Origin: Zophobihabitans entericus
GTDB lineage: Bacteria > Pseudomonadota > Gammaproteobacteria > Enterobacterales > Orbaceae
NCBI RefSeq assembly: GCF_011745665.1
Contig: NZ_CP050253.1
Span: 1,029,418 to 1,093,417 of the forward strand
Length of the DNA: 64,000 bases
Direction: 5' to 3'
A model generated the notes under the pieces. The model saw only the letters and a list, made by a program, of their open reading frames with translations, ran no database searches and was not told the DNA's origin. Shown here piece by piece: positions 20,901 through 29,255 of this stretch (the stretch's first letter is position 1; each line of letters begins with the position of its first letter). The position numbers and the translations under genes are program-made.

Positions 20901-23900
20901 GTCCGTAAAGGTGTATTCACCGCGATCAGCTGCCACAATGGATGTAGTGGTGGTTTTAACGATATTTGGAGTTACGTCAGTACGCGTTAAGGTTACTGTT
21001 TGTGCGGTGGTAAATGGCTCATCGATATCGGTTAGGGTGCCACTGGCATCAATATCACGAGTCACATGACCTGTCCAGGTTAACTGACCTTTATAACCAA
21101 AGTCTTTATCTGTCAGAACAGCATTACTTGTTGTCACCGGAAGTGTGACACGACTTGCTGCTACAGGAGAAGAGAAGCTGGTATTTCCGAGTCCATCAAA
21201 ACTAATTTGGTAATCTGTTAAGCCACTAGAACTACTATCAACACTAATATCATAATTATAGATGGTTAAATCAGTAAACTCATAGTAACCAGTACTGTCT
21301 GTATTAATCGTTTTGCTTGCAAACCCACTAGCACTAGAGGTTAGAGTAACAGGTACTCCAGCAACAGCAATATCACTCGCTTGTTTATTCGTATGAGAGG
21401 CTGATGGCTCTGTATCAATCACCACATAGCCACTGATTTTTGCAATACCTTTATAACCAACTTCAAGGTTTGTGATTTGGTTAATCGCTCCACTTGTTAC
21501 TGCAATTGTTTCAGTCAGAGGTAAAGCACTACTGCCTGAAGTTTTACTGCCGGCACTATTCAGTGCATAATTGAGCAAGTAATTGCTCCAGTCAGTAATA
21601 GATTGCGTTGTTGAGCTGGTTAATTGCCAATTAGCCGGAGATAAATTTTCAAAGCTAAATGTACCGTCTGCCAGAGTAGTTGTTGTTCTGGTGACCGTAT
21701 TGCCGTTGATTGTTGCGGTTAGTTCCAAATTAACATCAGCAAAAAGCTTATCAACACCAAATACATAACTTTGGTTGTTATCAACATCAATAATCACTTT
21801 TCCGCTGATTTTACCGTTGTATTGGTAGGCAGAACTCTTATTATCATCAGCATTTAATGGGACAAAATCATAGGTATCACTATTGTTAGCAATACTATGG
21901 CTACCTGTCGCCGGGATAAGTGACGTTCCGTTTAAAGCAGTGCTTAAACTATCTACTTTAATTTGATAGTTAGTTCCTTTTGGCAGAAGCGTAAAGGAGT
22001 ATGCACCCAGTGTATCACTAGGTATTGATTTTAATAATGACAGACTTGTTGAACCCGGTGCCTGATAATATAACTCAACATTCACACCAGAGACTAATTC
22101 ACTACTGCTTTGGGTTAAGTCATAATCACTATCAAGCCATACATCACCGGCTATAGTTAACTTACCTGTAACGAAATAGTGATTTTCTAAACTGCCGTCA
22201 TATTGTAGATTTGCAATATCCAGCACATAACCAGCAGCTGCCAGACCTGACTTACTTAATTCAAATTGATAATCAGCCGGTAAAGTCGAAGTATCAATTC
22301 GTACTGAGTAGTTACTACCTGCACCATAAAGCAGGTTAGGGAACTGATAAACACCATTTGCATCTGTTGTTGTTTCTGTCAGTTTAATGCCCGTTGCACC
22401 AGTACCTTCAAATAACTCAACTTTGATGCCACTTTGTTGTAATGGAAAATCATTGCTATCAATAGTGACATTACCACTGACTATTTGATTATCTGAACCA
22501 AAGTCAACGTATATGGTACCTTTAATACCATCCGGACTAGCGTTTTTGAATTTGAAGAATTGACCACTCACACCACCGCCAGATAAGGTGATATTGCTAA
22601 TCGTGTCCAGAGGAGCAGTGCTTGTTACATTATCAGTTAATGCATAACCACTTGGTGCATCAACGACGTGAATACTGTAAGTACCATTATCAAGGTTAAA
22701 GAATTGGTATTCACCAGCACTATTTGTGATTTGGCGAGCGAGTTCTTTACCTGTGTTATCTCTTAAACTTAATAAAACACCAGCCAATGGGTCATCTGAC
22801 CCATTATCAATAACTGTTTTACCTGCAATACCACTGTTTCTGGCTGCATTATCAGTAATACCACCACCAGGATTGGTATTAGTATTACCTGCCAGTAAGA
22901 AATATTTATTAATTTCTGACGACGGAGTTGCACCAATAACAATATTGCTGAGTAACTCTGTGTTGTTACTGTCTGCATTACTGATTACGCCGTAGCCACT
23001 TGGGGAAACTAATTTGACAACATAAGTAGTGCTAAGATCAATACCAGAGAAACTATAATAGCCTTTAGTATTGGTCACTGTAGTCATATAAGGTGAACCT
23101 GTTGCACTATTTTTATAAAGTTCAACAGTTACGCCGTTTAATGGAATATCGCCTAATTTGTCATAACTTAAATCAAAAATAGCATTGTTGTTAACATCAA
23201 GCATGACGTAGCCATTGATTGATGCATCACCAATTTTTTTATAGATAAAGTCTTGACCATCAAGTGTCGGTGAATTGGTATAATCAATTGTTAAACCTGA
23301 ATAGCCATTAATAGGGTCTTCAAGTTCATAAAGTGTTTCATCTAGCCCATCAGTTGTTGCTTTAACGGAATAATTACCACTTAATAGTCCGACAAACGCA
23401 TAGTTACCGTTAGAATCAGAACTCACAAATGAATAGAATTGATTATCTTTCCAAAGTTCAACCCTTACACCGCTTAACGCAGTATCAACACCAGCATCAT
23501 AAGTACCATTTTTATTTGAATCATAGTAAAGCTGGCCTGTAATTTGGGTATTATTTTTTAGTTTGACTAACCAATATTGATCGACAGCACCACTAATTGC
23601 CGGAGTCACTTGCATATAAGCAAGATCGTTTTGAATACTGGTATTTAAGTAACTTTGTTTTGGACCACTATTTGCCACTAACTCATATTGTGGTGGTAAA
23701 TTATCTAATCTTAATAAGAAGTTAGTTACATGGACAGCACCATTTGTTGAAGTGGAGCTGTTTAAATAGAATTTACCATTATTAGCCGCAATGTTAGGAT
23801 CAATGTAGTTAGGAGAACTTAAGACGGCACCTTCACCAACAGTATAGTTTTCATATAAGCGTGGCGTGAAATAGCCTACAACTCTTGAACTACCTACATC

Positions 23901-26900
23901 AGAAGCAGACAGGAGTACAGAGGCACTATTTTTTACGCCTGCACCAGTAACATCAAGATAGATGCCACCTTCCACAGCATTTGTGGCTCCAGAATCGGCA
24001 GCATAATAAACATAACGCTGAGTTGAGCCTTTGCCATCAGCGATTGTACCATTACTTAGTACTTCAAATTCAATAATACCCGGAGCACTTGCCGGATCAG
24101 TATCAGCAACCGCTAAAGCTTTAGTACCTTGAGTGCCTTGTGTCAGAACATGACGATATTTACCAGCAGGTAAATTGTAGATATTAAACTCACTGTAATA
24201 AGACCCAATTTCTCCCATTGAGTCCCAACTATTCGTTGAGCTATTCCACATATAAAGCGTTTGGGTAAAGCGCGTTAAGTTTGAATGCTCAGGCACTTCC
24301 GGATTAGCATTACTCGCCGCACCATTACGGACTTTATCACCATTAATATCGTTTAAAACCAGACCACTATATTGACCCACACCTTTCATCAAGAAGTTAT
24401 TAACAAAAGGGGAGGTCACTGTAACAGGCATGGTAATAGTATAAGTATCTGATAAATTGCCATTATTTACAGGTGTTGCATTATTATGTTGAACTTTAAC
24501 GACATAGCTTTTACCGCCAGAGATTGCATAACCATCGGTATTATTTGAGCGGAATTCATAAGCACCATCACTACCTACAACTTGATGGTAAATGTAGTCA
24601 GAACCACCAATATAACAGTCAGAAAGATTATTATCTTCACATAAAAGAACTGTTGCACCAGCAAGATAAAGGTCAAAATAGTTATTTGACTGCGGTGGTT
24701 GAGTGATTTGTGAGTCATTTAAATATGTATCTAAATAAACCTGACCACGTAGAACATAATCAGGCGGAATAAATTTAAACCAAATATCCTGCTCGACTTT
24801 AGATTCACCACCATTAACAGAAACAATCAAAAGTTCGTTGCCAGACCCTGTTACGTTATTTTCAAATGTAGCAGTGCTTTGATCCAGATTAAAACCAGCA
24901 CCATATACTTTCTCTAATTTGACACGGTATTTACCATCCGGAAGATTGGTAAAACTATAGGTTCCGTCATCATTAGTGGCATAGTAAGAAATAATTTGCC
25001 AGGTTGGAGCACCTACGCCGTTATTTTTATCGCGATGTAGCGTGACACGTACTTGTGGTGTAGCAAGGTCGCCAGCTCCTGGAGTATAACTACCTAAAGC
25101 ACCTGGATGGGACACATTTAAATAAGCACGTCCTGAAATTGAGTTAGCTGGATTACCTTTAAACTCAATTTCTGATGTGACGTTATTGGCAGAAGCCTGA
25201 ATAAATTGAGTAAGCGGTGTCACTGATAGACGAGTATCATCATAGTCTTCTATCTTTAAAACAATAATTCCACCACGGTCAATCGTTGTGATTGTTCGTC
25301 CAATGCCGCCATAATCTTGTTTAGTTGGAATGCTGGCACCCGTACTCAAGATTGCTGTTGTGACTTGAGCTACTGCAGTCCCATTGGTTAAGGTAAGGGG
25401 AGTTACACCATCTTCTTCAAATAAATGACCGGTAAAATAATCAGCCATACTAGTAGCACTGAGTCCATTGATAATTGAACCCCAGGCATAGTTATTTTCG
25501 ATATTTTTATGATAAATATTGACATAGAAATTAGAGTTTTTAATCGACGAATACCAGAAGTTTTGATTCTGTTGTTTATTCGTCAAATTCGTTCTAATAA
25601 TCTCTTTACCTTGAATCGGGGCTGATGAACCATCACTTAACGTCACAAATCCTTTATGAGAACTGAAGGAATTTGGATCGGTACTGGTTGATTTACCGTC
25701 AGCATCACCAATAAAGTAGTAGGATGAAGTATTGATTCCTGATTCACTAAGAATAACTTTATAGTCATAACCACTCGGTAGTCCTCTGAACCAGAATGAT
25801 CCATCGGATTTTGTATCAATGCTAGAAAATAACGTCCAGTTACCATTATTACGTTGGTATAGTGCAACTGGTGTGGCAAATCGAATACTTGCTGACGTAG
25901 GGGTGGTTACACCTGTTGCTCCACTGTCAGGGCCTCTCACTGGGGTTTGAGTTGAACCTAAGGCAAAAACAGAACCAGATAAGCCCGGTAAAGAGGTATC
26001 TGTTGACGTTACATTAAGTAAAAAATCTGTCGCAGATGGCTGGTTATTAGTGATAACAATTGAAAAATTAGCACGTGTTGATGCCGGAGAGCTCAGTGTC
26101 CATGGGGAAGACACATTCATTATCTCAACAGTATAGTCGCCAAGAGGAAGATCTTTAAAGTGATATTTACCGTCAGGACCTGTTGTAATTGTTGTTTGGC
26201 CAAGGACTGGTTGTGTTGTGCCTTGATAGTAAAGATTTACCGGAAAGCCTGCCAGGGGAGTATCACGACCGGTTGAATAAAGCCCGTCATCATTTTGATC
26301 GACAGCAACGATACCATCTGCTCCCCACTCATTACGTTCACGAACATTATAAATCACAGACTCATTAGAGCCTGACATGGTGGTAATATAGGTATCACCA
26401 TAACCATTCATGCCATTGATGGTCATGTCCCAAAGTGCATAATTTGAGCCATTTTGGGTATCTGCAATGATATCTTCTGCGGTGACTGTGACTGTATAGC
26501 TGTTACCTTTTAAGGTATACAGGAGATCAAGTTTACCATTAGCATCTGTCTGTAATACTTGCTCTGGCATATTGGTTGATGAAAGTGTGACCGGGATAGT
26601 TTTTAAGCCTTTCGGGGTGCTGTCTATAACAGAGACTTGTAATTGTCCACCATCACCTTGTAAGAAAATGTTACCAGAAGCACCAATACTGCCGCTGAGA
26701 AGAAGATTGATTGAAGCACTTTCACTATTAGCGGTTTCTGCTTTAATTGTATAGTTACCAATCGTACTGACGTCAAAACTATAGCTACCATCAGCACTGG
26801 TTGTTGTGGTAAAAGGTGTTCCATCCGGAGCGATTGCCTCAACAGGAATGTTCATAAGAGGTAATGTGGTCTTATTTCCATTACCATCATAGTCAAGGTA

Positions 26901-27008
26901 AACTCTACCAGTAATTGGTATAGCACTGACAATATGGCTTATGAGTAATAAACAAAAACCAAACAGTACTTTTATAAAGTCTCGTGTAAAACTAACTTTT
27001 TTATTCAT
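11952..27008 (-). CDS. Giant secreted surface protein of SdrD/Cna-B-like modules (5,018 residues)
   Basis: I chose the ATG at 27008, preceded by GGGGA; the upstream TTG at 27026 is a poor start. Residues 1 to ~30 form a Sec signal peptide (charged start, hydrophobic FGFCLLLISHIVSA). Nearly all the rest is a string of ~100-125-residue beta-sandwich modules of the SdrD-B/Cna-B type, each with a DxDxxG/N-like start (YDNNANNAYDSG, DANSNG-type loops), a GxYxFxxL strand and a closing DFGYKG/GFKG. Residues ~1966-4168 are a near-identical tandem array of 461-residue superunits. Residues ~4775-4905 look like a DUF11 domain (PYTIIITNNNAGAVTG), and the last ~110 residues are a module beginning DALIFGKVYVDLNGNGVQDP. 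There is no LPXTG, OmpA-like, autotransporter or RTX end and no adjacent secretion gene. A role in adhesion is inferred from architecture. Confidence 0.9.
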   Translation of the reverse strand: MNKKVSFTRDFIKVLFGFCLLLISHIVSAIPITGRVYLDYDGNGNKTTLPLMNIPVEAIAPDGTPFTTTTSADGSYSFDVSTIGNYTIKAETANSESASINLLLSGSIGASGNIFLQGDGGQLQVSVIDSTPKGLKTIPVTLSSTNMPEQVLQTDANGKLDLLYTLKGNSYTVTVTAEDIIADTQNGSNYALWDMTINGMNGYGDTYITTMSGSNESVIYNVRERNEWGADGIVAVDQNDDGLYSTGRDTPLAGFPVNLYYQGTTQPVLGQTTITTGPDGKYHFKDLPLGDYTVEIMNVSSPWTLSSPASTRANFSIVITNNQPSATDFLLNVTSTDTSLPGLSGSVFALGSTQTPVRGPDSGATGVTTPTSASIRFATPVALYQRNNGNWTLFSSIDTKSDGSFWFRGLPSGYDYKVILSESGINTSSYYFIGDADGKSTSTDPNSFSSHKGFVTLSDGSSAPIQGKEIIRTNLTNKQQNQNFWYSSIKNSNFYVNIYHKNIENNYAWGSIINGLSATSMADYFTGHLFEEDGVTPLTLTNGTAVAQVTTAILSTGASIPTKQDYGGIGRTITTIDRGGIIVLKIEDYDDTRLSVTPLTQFIQASANNVTSEIEFKGNPANSISGRAYLNVSHPGALGSYTPGAGDLATPQVRVTLHRDKNNGVGAPTWQIISYYATNDDGTYSFTNLPDGKYRVKLEKVYGAGFNLDQSTATFENNVTGSGNELLIVSVNGGESKVEQDIWFKFIPPDYVLRGQVYLDTYLNDSQITQPPQSNNYFDLYLAGATVLLCEDNNLSDCYIGGSDYIYHQVVGSDGAYEFRSNNTDGYAISGGKSYVVKVQHNNATPVNNGNLSDTYTITMPVTVTSPFVNNFLMKGVGQYSGLVLNDINGDKVRNGAASNANPEVPEHSNLTRFTQTLYMWNSSTNSWDSMGEIGSYYSEFNIYNLPAGKYRHVLTQGTQGTKALAVADTDPASAPGIIEFEVLSNGTIADGKGSTQRYVYYAADSGATNAVEGGIYLDVTGAGVKNSASVLLSASDVGSSRVVGYFTPRLYENYTVGEGAVLSSPNYIDPNIAANNGKFYLNSSTSTNGAVHVTNFLLRLDNLPPQYELVANSGPKQSYLNTSIQNDLAYMQVTPAISGAVDQYWLVKLKNNTQITGQLYYDSNKNGTYDAGVDTALSGVRVELWKDNQFYSFVSSDSNGNYAFVGLLSGNYSVKATTDGLDETLYELEDPINGYSGLTIDYTNSPTLDGQDFIYKKIGDASINGYVMLDVNNNAIFDLSYDKLGDIPLNGVTVELYKNSATGSPYMTTVTNTKGYYSFSGIDLSTTYVVKLVSPSGYGVISNADSNNTELLSNIVIGATPSSEINKYFLLAGNTNTNPGGGITDNAARNSGIAGKTVIDNGSDDPLAGVLLSLRDNTGKELARQITNSAGEYQFFNLDNGTYSIHVVDAPSGYALTDNVTSTAPLDTISNITLSGGGVSGQFFKFKNASPDGIKGTIYVDFGSDNQIVSGNVTIDSNDFPLQQSGIKVELFEGTGATGIKLTETTTDANGVYQFPNLLYGAGSNYSVRIDTSTLPADYQFELSKSGLAAAGYVLDIANLQYDGSLENHYFVTGKLTIAGDVWLDSDYDLTQSSSELVSGVNVELYYQAPGSTSLSLLKSIPSDTLGAYSFTLLPKGTNYQIKVDSLSTALNGTSLIPATGSHSIANNSDTYDFVPLNADDNKSSAYQYNGKISGKVIIDVDNNQSYVFGVDKLFADVNLELTATINGNTVTRTTTTLADGTFSFENLSPANWQLTSSTTQSITDWSNYLLNYALNSAGSKTSGSSALPLTETIAVTSGAINQITNLEVGYKGIAKISGYVVIDTEPSASHTNKQASDIAVAGVPVTLTSSASGFASKTINTDSTGYYEFTDLTIYNYDISVDSSSSGLTDYQISFDGLGNTSFSSPVAASRVTLPVTTSNAVLTDKDFGYKGQLTWTGHVTRDIDASGTLTDIDEPFTTAQTVTLTRTDVTPNIVKTTTTSIVAADRGEYTFTDLMPGTWEVSVTAPTGYAASYAPAAQTLVAGTNVTDMDLGFKGTGTFSGLIVYDNNANNAYDSGVDTPILATINVNLSGGTGFTARNIAINAATGEYTLTDLDAAYTGYLVTVDNTQTNFPAGWGVSFAPYNTANANSITIDWAQPTTDNHFGFAGNGSLAGTVLIDVDGSQSHTGVDTNFAGVNLELTATINGVTITKTATTDSNGAFSFDGLAAGNWSLSTAAAQTVANWTDYQPSYSLKSDGTTKVTGSAALPLSESIAISGGSLSQLTGIEVAYTGSAKVSGYVVLDAAPSASHTSKQAGDIPVAGVPVTLTSTDSNFTDRVINTDSNGYYEFTALAVYSYDISVDASHSSLASYVISFDGLGNTAFSSPVATSKVTLPVTTLNADLTDKDFGYKGQLTWTGHVTRDIDASGTLTDIDEPFTTAQTVTLTRTDVTPNIVKTTTTSIVAADRGEYTFTDLMPGTWEVSVTAPTGYAASYAPAAQTLVAGTNVTDMDLGFKGTGTFSGLIVYDNNANNAYDSGVDTPILATINVNLSGGTGFTARNVAINAATGEYTLTDLDAAYTGYIVTVDNTQTNFPAGWDVSFAPYNTVNANSITINWTQPTTNNHFGFSGNGSLAGTVLIDVDGSQSRTGVDTNFAGVNLELTATINGVTITKTATTDSNGAFSFDGLAAGNWSLSTAAAQTVANWTDYQTSYSLKSDGTTKVTGSSALPLSETVAVNSGSLSQLTGIEVAYTGSAKISGYVVLDAAPSASHTSKQAGDIPVAGVPVTLTSTDSNFTDRVINTDSNGYYEFTALSVYNYDISVDASHSSLASYVISFDGLGNTAFSSPVATSRITLPVTTLNADLADKDFGYKGQLTWSGYVTRDIDASGTLTDIDAPFPVAQTVTLTRLDITPNLVKTTTTSILPADRGSYSFADLTPGTWEVSVTPPTGYAESYAPAAQTLVAGTNAIEKNLGFKGTSTFSGLIVYDNNANNAYDNGVDTPILAGINVNLSGGTGFTARNVAINAATGEYTLTDLDIIYTEYEVTVDNTQTNFPAGWGVSFAPYNTANAKSVTIDWAQPTTDNHFGFSGNGSLSGTVLIDVDGSQSRTGVDTNFAGVNLELTATINGVTITKTATTDSNGAFSFDGLAVGNWSLSTAATQTVTNWSDYQLSYSLKSDGTTKINGSSALPLSETIAINSGSLSQLTGIEISYMGSAKISGYVVLDAAPSASHTSKQAGDTPVAGVPVTLTSTDSNFTDRVINTDSNGYYEFTALAVYSYDISVDASHSSLASYVISFDGLGNTTLSTPVAANRVTIPVTATNSVLADKDFGYKGQLTWTGHVTRDIDASGTLTDIDEPFATAQTVTLTRTDVTPNIVKTTTTSIVAADRGEYTFTDLMPGTWEVSVTAPTGYAASYAPAAQTLVAGTNVTDMDLGFKGTGTFSGLIVYDNNANNAYDSGVDTPILAAINVNLSGGTGFTARNIAINAATGEYTLTDLDAAYTGYLVTVDNTQTNFPAGWGVSFAPYNTANANSITIDWAQPTTDNHFGFAGNGSLAGTVLIDVDGSQSRTGVDTNFAGVNLELTATINGVTITKTATTDSSGAFSFDGLAVGNWSLSTAVAQTVANWTDYQPSYSLKSDGSTKVTGSAALPLSESIAISGGSLSQLTGIEVAYTGSAKISGYVVLDAAPSVSHTSKQAGDIPVAGVPVTLTSTDSNFTDRVINTDSNGYYEFTALAVYSYDISVNSSHSSLSNYLLSFDGLGNTTLSAPVAVDRVTIPVTTINANLTDKDFGYKGQITWTGHVTRDIDASGTLTDIDEPFATAQTVTLTRTDVTPNIVKTTTTSIVAADRGEYTFTDLMPGTWEVSVTAPTGYAASYAPASQTLVAGTNVTDMDLGFKGTGTFSGLIVYDNNANNAYDSGVDTPILAAINVNLSGGTGFTARNVAINAATGEYTLTDLDAAYTGYIVTVDNTQTNFPAGWDVSFAPYNTVNANSITINWAQPTTDNHFGFSGNGSLAGTVLIDVDGSQSRTGVDTNFAGVNLELTATINGVTITKTATTDSNGAFSFDGLAAGNWSLSTAAAQTVANWTDYQPSYSLKSDGTTKVTGSAALPLSEIIAVNSGSLSQLTGIEISYIGSAKISGYVVIDMDPDDGVLQKTTNDIAVENVSVTLGSTGAGFTSKTVRTDSNGYYEFTGLVNYTYQVKVDSSATELAGHTINFDGLAQLAPTATDTISLTITSTSEVLQDKDFGYRGNGVISGIVYRDLGGLGVAHPTVDNTATLAGVIVKAEQNGIVRYSTATIADGKYRIENLPSGLWQVTLDTLPDTDLSFSYTRDLIGATTTVVAGGAEIEINPRLAARAAVREGQVNFGVKASSVLSGRVVIDIDDTVPTPANIDTNDISVATVNNTYQVKLTVQGTEVAVVQVTSNGDYSFNNLSPDADYEISVITPTTGYQSSFNVEGTMSSASAGTVNDTNTTMARIYRFATNSGQIVNSNFGWKGAGSISGNIFWDKNDNGIFESATDPDLGVPLTLTLTTTNPALSSATITRTIAMGDTDYQVTGLVPGVWRLVVSGVPADYKASFDPDDAYSPTAMAATSNTAQINITGQATNQHFGYIQGGIIGGAVKEDISEAGIYNANHPGIENVEIALLDSSGTAILDTNGQPKVVLTNTQGDFNFRNLDITQSYKVQSKFGATSNSSNPLYEMDASYDSQVGAITGSVSTVINGVHTLVADISSAAQNEITSAQLYFGYRAQAGDLIIQKLVLKDNVVVGDLVPYTIIITNNNAGAVTGITIKDTIPAGFKYVAGSARLDGAKISDPTGSRPIYFNNINVGGTAGGVEPSKRTLTYMLVVGAGVTQGEYTNIAVAVGRTNKELSNTAQATVTVTGDPLFDDALIFGKVYVDLNGNGVQDPGEPGLGGVKLVTASGQIITTDQHGRYHLPGVSGGRWERGTNFVLKLDPRSLPDGYRFKGRNPVVVRLSPGLPSKIDFAVSSTK
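14505..21110 (-). repeat. Tandem array of 1,383-bp coding repeats (about 4.8 copies)
   Basis: The same landmarks recur at exactly 1,383 bp: the strand-opposite motif TTGCCTGCTGCTAAACC or its variants at 14719, 16102, 17485, 18868 and 20251, and the VTRDIDASG coding block at about 15529, 16912, 18295, 19678 and 21061. No indels shift the phase. Each unit encodes 461 residues, that is four SdrD/Cna-B-like modules beginning QLTWTGHVTRDID, TGTFSGLIVYDNN, NGSLAGTVLIDVDG and GSAKISGYVVLDA. Similar but clearly diverged copies flank the array, for example at about 21,120-21,800. The middle copy (about 17,740-18,330) is more diverged than its neighbours. Confidence 0.95.
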
Positions 27009-27098
27009 CCCTATGTTCCCCAACAAACTAATTTTTCTTTAATAATTATATTTTTATTAATAACTTTGATAAAATGCTATGACGCAAAAAAGGCCTAT

Positions 27099-27114
27099 TA
27101 CCCTTATTATATCA
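27099..27114 (-). promoter_or_regulatory. Candidate extended -10 promoter of the giant gene
   Basis: On the reverse strand TGATATAAT (27114-27106) is an extended -10 (TG, one base, TATAAT) that would start transcription near 27099 and give a ~90-nt leader. No good -35 is visible. The rest of 27009-27520 is AT-rich, with no gene. Confidence 0.35.
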
Positions 27115-27480
27115 TTAAGTGGCTTATTTGTAGTGATTATAAATGAAGTAATTCCTATCAGTATTATTGAGTTTTATTATAATTAGATGGAGTAAATCTC
27201 TATCTAATACGCTAAATAGTGGGTATAAATTCAAAGTAATAAATTGAGAGAGCTGGCATAAATTAAAAATAATTAATTTAATCAATATATTATTTTTCTA
27301 CCTGTTTGATATTTCATTTTTCTCTGAGCAAAAATATTCATGACGAGATTAATATTTTGAATTGATGTTACTTGAGCTGCGTATACCTTGATGAGTATAA
27401 AAAGTGTGCCTTGAAAAATTCAATCTTAAGTCTATTGCTGTTGATGGTTCTAAAATTTCATGCAAAAGGTGAGTCTTGTG

Positions 27481-27511
27481 AATAAACAGGAAGAAATTCT
27501 CCCTGTTTATT
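27481..27511. terminator. Hairpin downstream of the SDR gene
   Basis: A 10-bp perfect stem AATAAACAGG / CCTGTTTATT with an 11-nt loop lies 10 bp after the SDR stop. It lacks a T-run on the reverse strand, so it is a weak terminator or an mRNA end-stabilising hairpin. Confidence 0.45.
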
Positions 27512-27520
27512 GAGTTGTCT

Positions 27521-28336
27521 TTATCCCTTCATAGTAAGTTTTTTGAGTAATAGTTCTGTGCCCAGAGAAGGATTGGCTTGAGAGAGAGTGAATAACATAA
27601 AGAACTCATCTTTATTGCCGACATAGCTTTCATATTCTTTATTCGCAATAGCCTGTAATGATTGTTCAGCAACAACATCAACCGGGCATCCTTGCTCGTT
27701 AAGGACATTACCACTCATCGAGGAGCCATCACTGTTTAAGGCTTTACTGGCAAAATAGGTTTGCATTGCCCCAGGAACCAAAATAGTGATATCAATATTA
27801 TATTTTGCTAAAAATAATTCAATCCGCAGGCAATGAAAATAGGCTTCAAGTGCAGCTTTAGCTGCAGCATAAGTGGTTCGCTTTGGCATGCCAAGATTTG
27901 CCATAATGCCAGAAATGACCACGATGTGCCCGGTATTACGCTCAATAAAATGTGGTAAGAGGTGCTGAGTGAGTTCTGTATAGCTGAAATAATCCACTTC
28001 CATAATCTGGCGTGCAACGTGAGGTGGAGTTTCAAAGATTGTAGTACCCTGAGCAATCGCACCATTATGAATAACTAAATCGATATGACCAAATAGGGTA
28101 ATGGCTTGCTGAGTCTTATCATAAAAGGTATCTGGCTGGCTTAAATCTAAAGTCAATACCCGACAGTTGTTAAGTTGAGTCGCTAATTGTGTGGCAAGCT
28201 GAGTGAGCTTTTCGGTATTTCTTGCCGAGAGAATTAATTTTGCTCCCTGCTTAGCAAATGCGTGTGCTAGTGCTTCTCCATATCCTGATGATGCGCCGGT
28301 AATCCAGATGACTTTATCTTTAAAATAATTATGCAT
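27521..28336 (-). CDS. Short-chain dehydrogenase/reductase (SDR)
   Basis: A 271-residue Rossmann-fold oxidoreductase. Visible motifs are the cofactor site TGASSGYG (residues ~13-20), an HNGA variant of the NNAG motif (~90), a Ser in VVISGIMANLG and the catalytic YAAAK. An Arg or Asn after the second strand (SARNTEKL) suggests NADP(H) preference. The length and closing segment suggest the classical DltE/YqjQ-like group that handles lipids or ketones, but the substrate is not readable. The gene is monocistronic, divergent from tpx across 238 bp and closed by a hairpin. Confidence 0.8.
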   Translation of the reverse strand: MHNYFKDKVIWITGASSGYGEALAHAFAKQGAKLILSARNTEKLTQLATQLATQLNNCRVLTLDLSQPDTFYDKTQQAITLFGHIDLVIHNGAIAQGTTIFETPPHVARQIMEVDYFSYTELTQHLLPHFIERNTGHIVVISGIMANLGMPKRTTYAAAKAALEAYFHCLRIELFLAKYNIDITILVPGAMQTYFASKALNSDGSSMSGNVLNEQGCPVDVVAEQSLQAIANKEYESYVGNKDEFFMLFTLSQANPSLGTELLLKKLTMKG

Positions 28337-28574
28337 GATAAGACCCTTATTAATGATTGGATAAGTTAGTGTAACTGAAATTGGATATTGTCGAAATAAT
28401 CAACAATTGATATCGCACGAAATGTCAGCATTATTTATCCTGCCTATCTCACCAATCAGGGACATAAAATGGGTTGCCATGCTATATGAGCAGGGCTATA
28501 TTAGGAAGGATAGATAAATTTATTTATCATTTATTGCTTGTTGTATATTGTTACGCTAACTAAGGATGGATGTT

Positions 28575-29087
28575 ATGCAAAAGAGAACAAATGAAGTCAC
28601 CATGAAAGGTCAACCAGTAACACTACTTGGACCACGTTTAAAAGTTGGCGATAAAGCGCCTGATTTTTTAGTTACAGGTTCTGACAGAGCGCCGATTAAA
28701 TTATCTGATTTTAAAGGTAAAGTGAAAATTATCAACGCGGTACCTTCTGTTGACACACCGGTTTGTAATGCGCAGGTTCACCATTTTAATGTTGAAGCGG
28801 GCAAGCTGAAAGATACTGTGATTTTATCTGTCAGCGTGGATCTGCCTTTTGCCTTAGCGCGTTATTGTGCAGCTGATGGGATTGATGCAGTAAAAGTGAC
28901 TTCTGACCATAAAGATTTAGATTTTGGTCTAAAATATGGTGTAGTGATTGAAGAGTTGCGTCTACTAAGCCGCGCTGTTTTTGTGGTCGATAAAAATGAT
29001 GTGATCACGTATGTTGAATATGTCACGGAAGTTTCTCACGAACCAAATTATGATGCGGCACTGGTTGCTGCTAAAGCGATCAAATAA
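28575..29087 (+). CDS. tpx: Thiol peroxidase Tpx
   Basis: An atypical 2-Cys peroxiredoxin that reduces lipid and organic hydroperoxides using thioredoxin. I prefer the ATG at 28575, 8 bp after AAGGA; the ATG at 28566 overlaps that site. The ~170-residue product carries the peroxidatic Cys in PSVDTPVC and the resolving Cys in ARYCAADG, both typical of Tpx. The N-terminal MKGQPVTLLGPRLKVGDKAP matches the family. It stands alone with its own terminator. Confidence 0.93.
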   Translation: MQKRTNEVTMKGQPVTLLGPRLKVGDKAPDFLVTGSDRAPIKLSDFKGKVKIINAVPSVDTPVCNAQVHHFNVEAGKLKDTVILSVSVDLPFALARYCAADGIDAVKVTSDHKDLDFGLKYGVVIEELRLLSRAVFVVDKNDVITYVEYVTEVSHEPNYDAALVAAKAIK

Positions 29088-29126
29088 TTTGTCACTGTTT
29101 TAGCAGATAAGATTTTTATCATAACT

Positions 29127-29162
29127 AAGTGTTACTTTATCCTTTAAGTAACACTTTCCTTA
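29127..29162 (+). terminator. Terminator of tpx
   Basis: An 11-bp perfect stem AAGTGTTACTT / AAGTAACACTT with an 8-nt loop (29127-29156), then a T-rich run, 40 bp past the tpx stop. Confidence 0.7.
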
Positions 29163-29255
29163 TTTATAAATATTTTGAATAACCTTAACAAAAGCAGGCT
29201 TAATTGCATTAAGATATCTCTATCACAATAATTATTTATTGAGCGGATGTTTTTC

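Noticed and set aside
14505..21110. CRISPR array
   Set aside because: Repeats are long, coding and contiguous, with no unique spacers and no cas genes.
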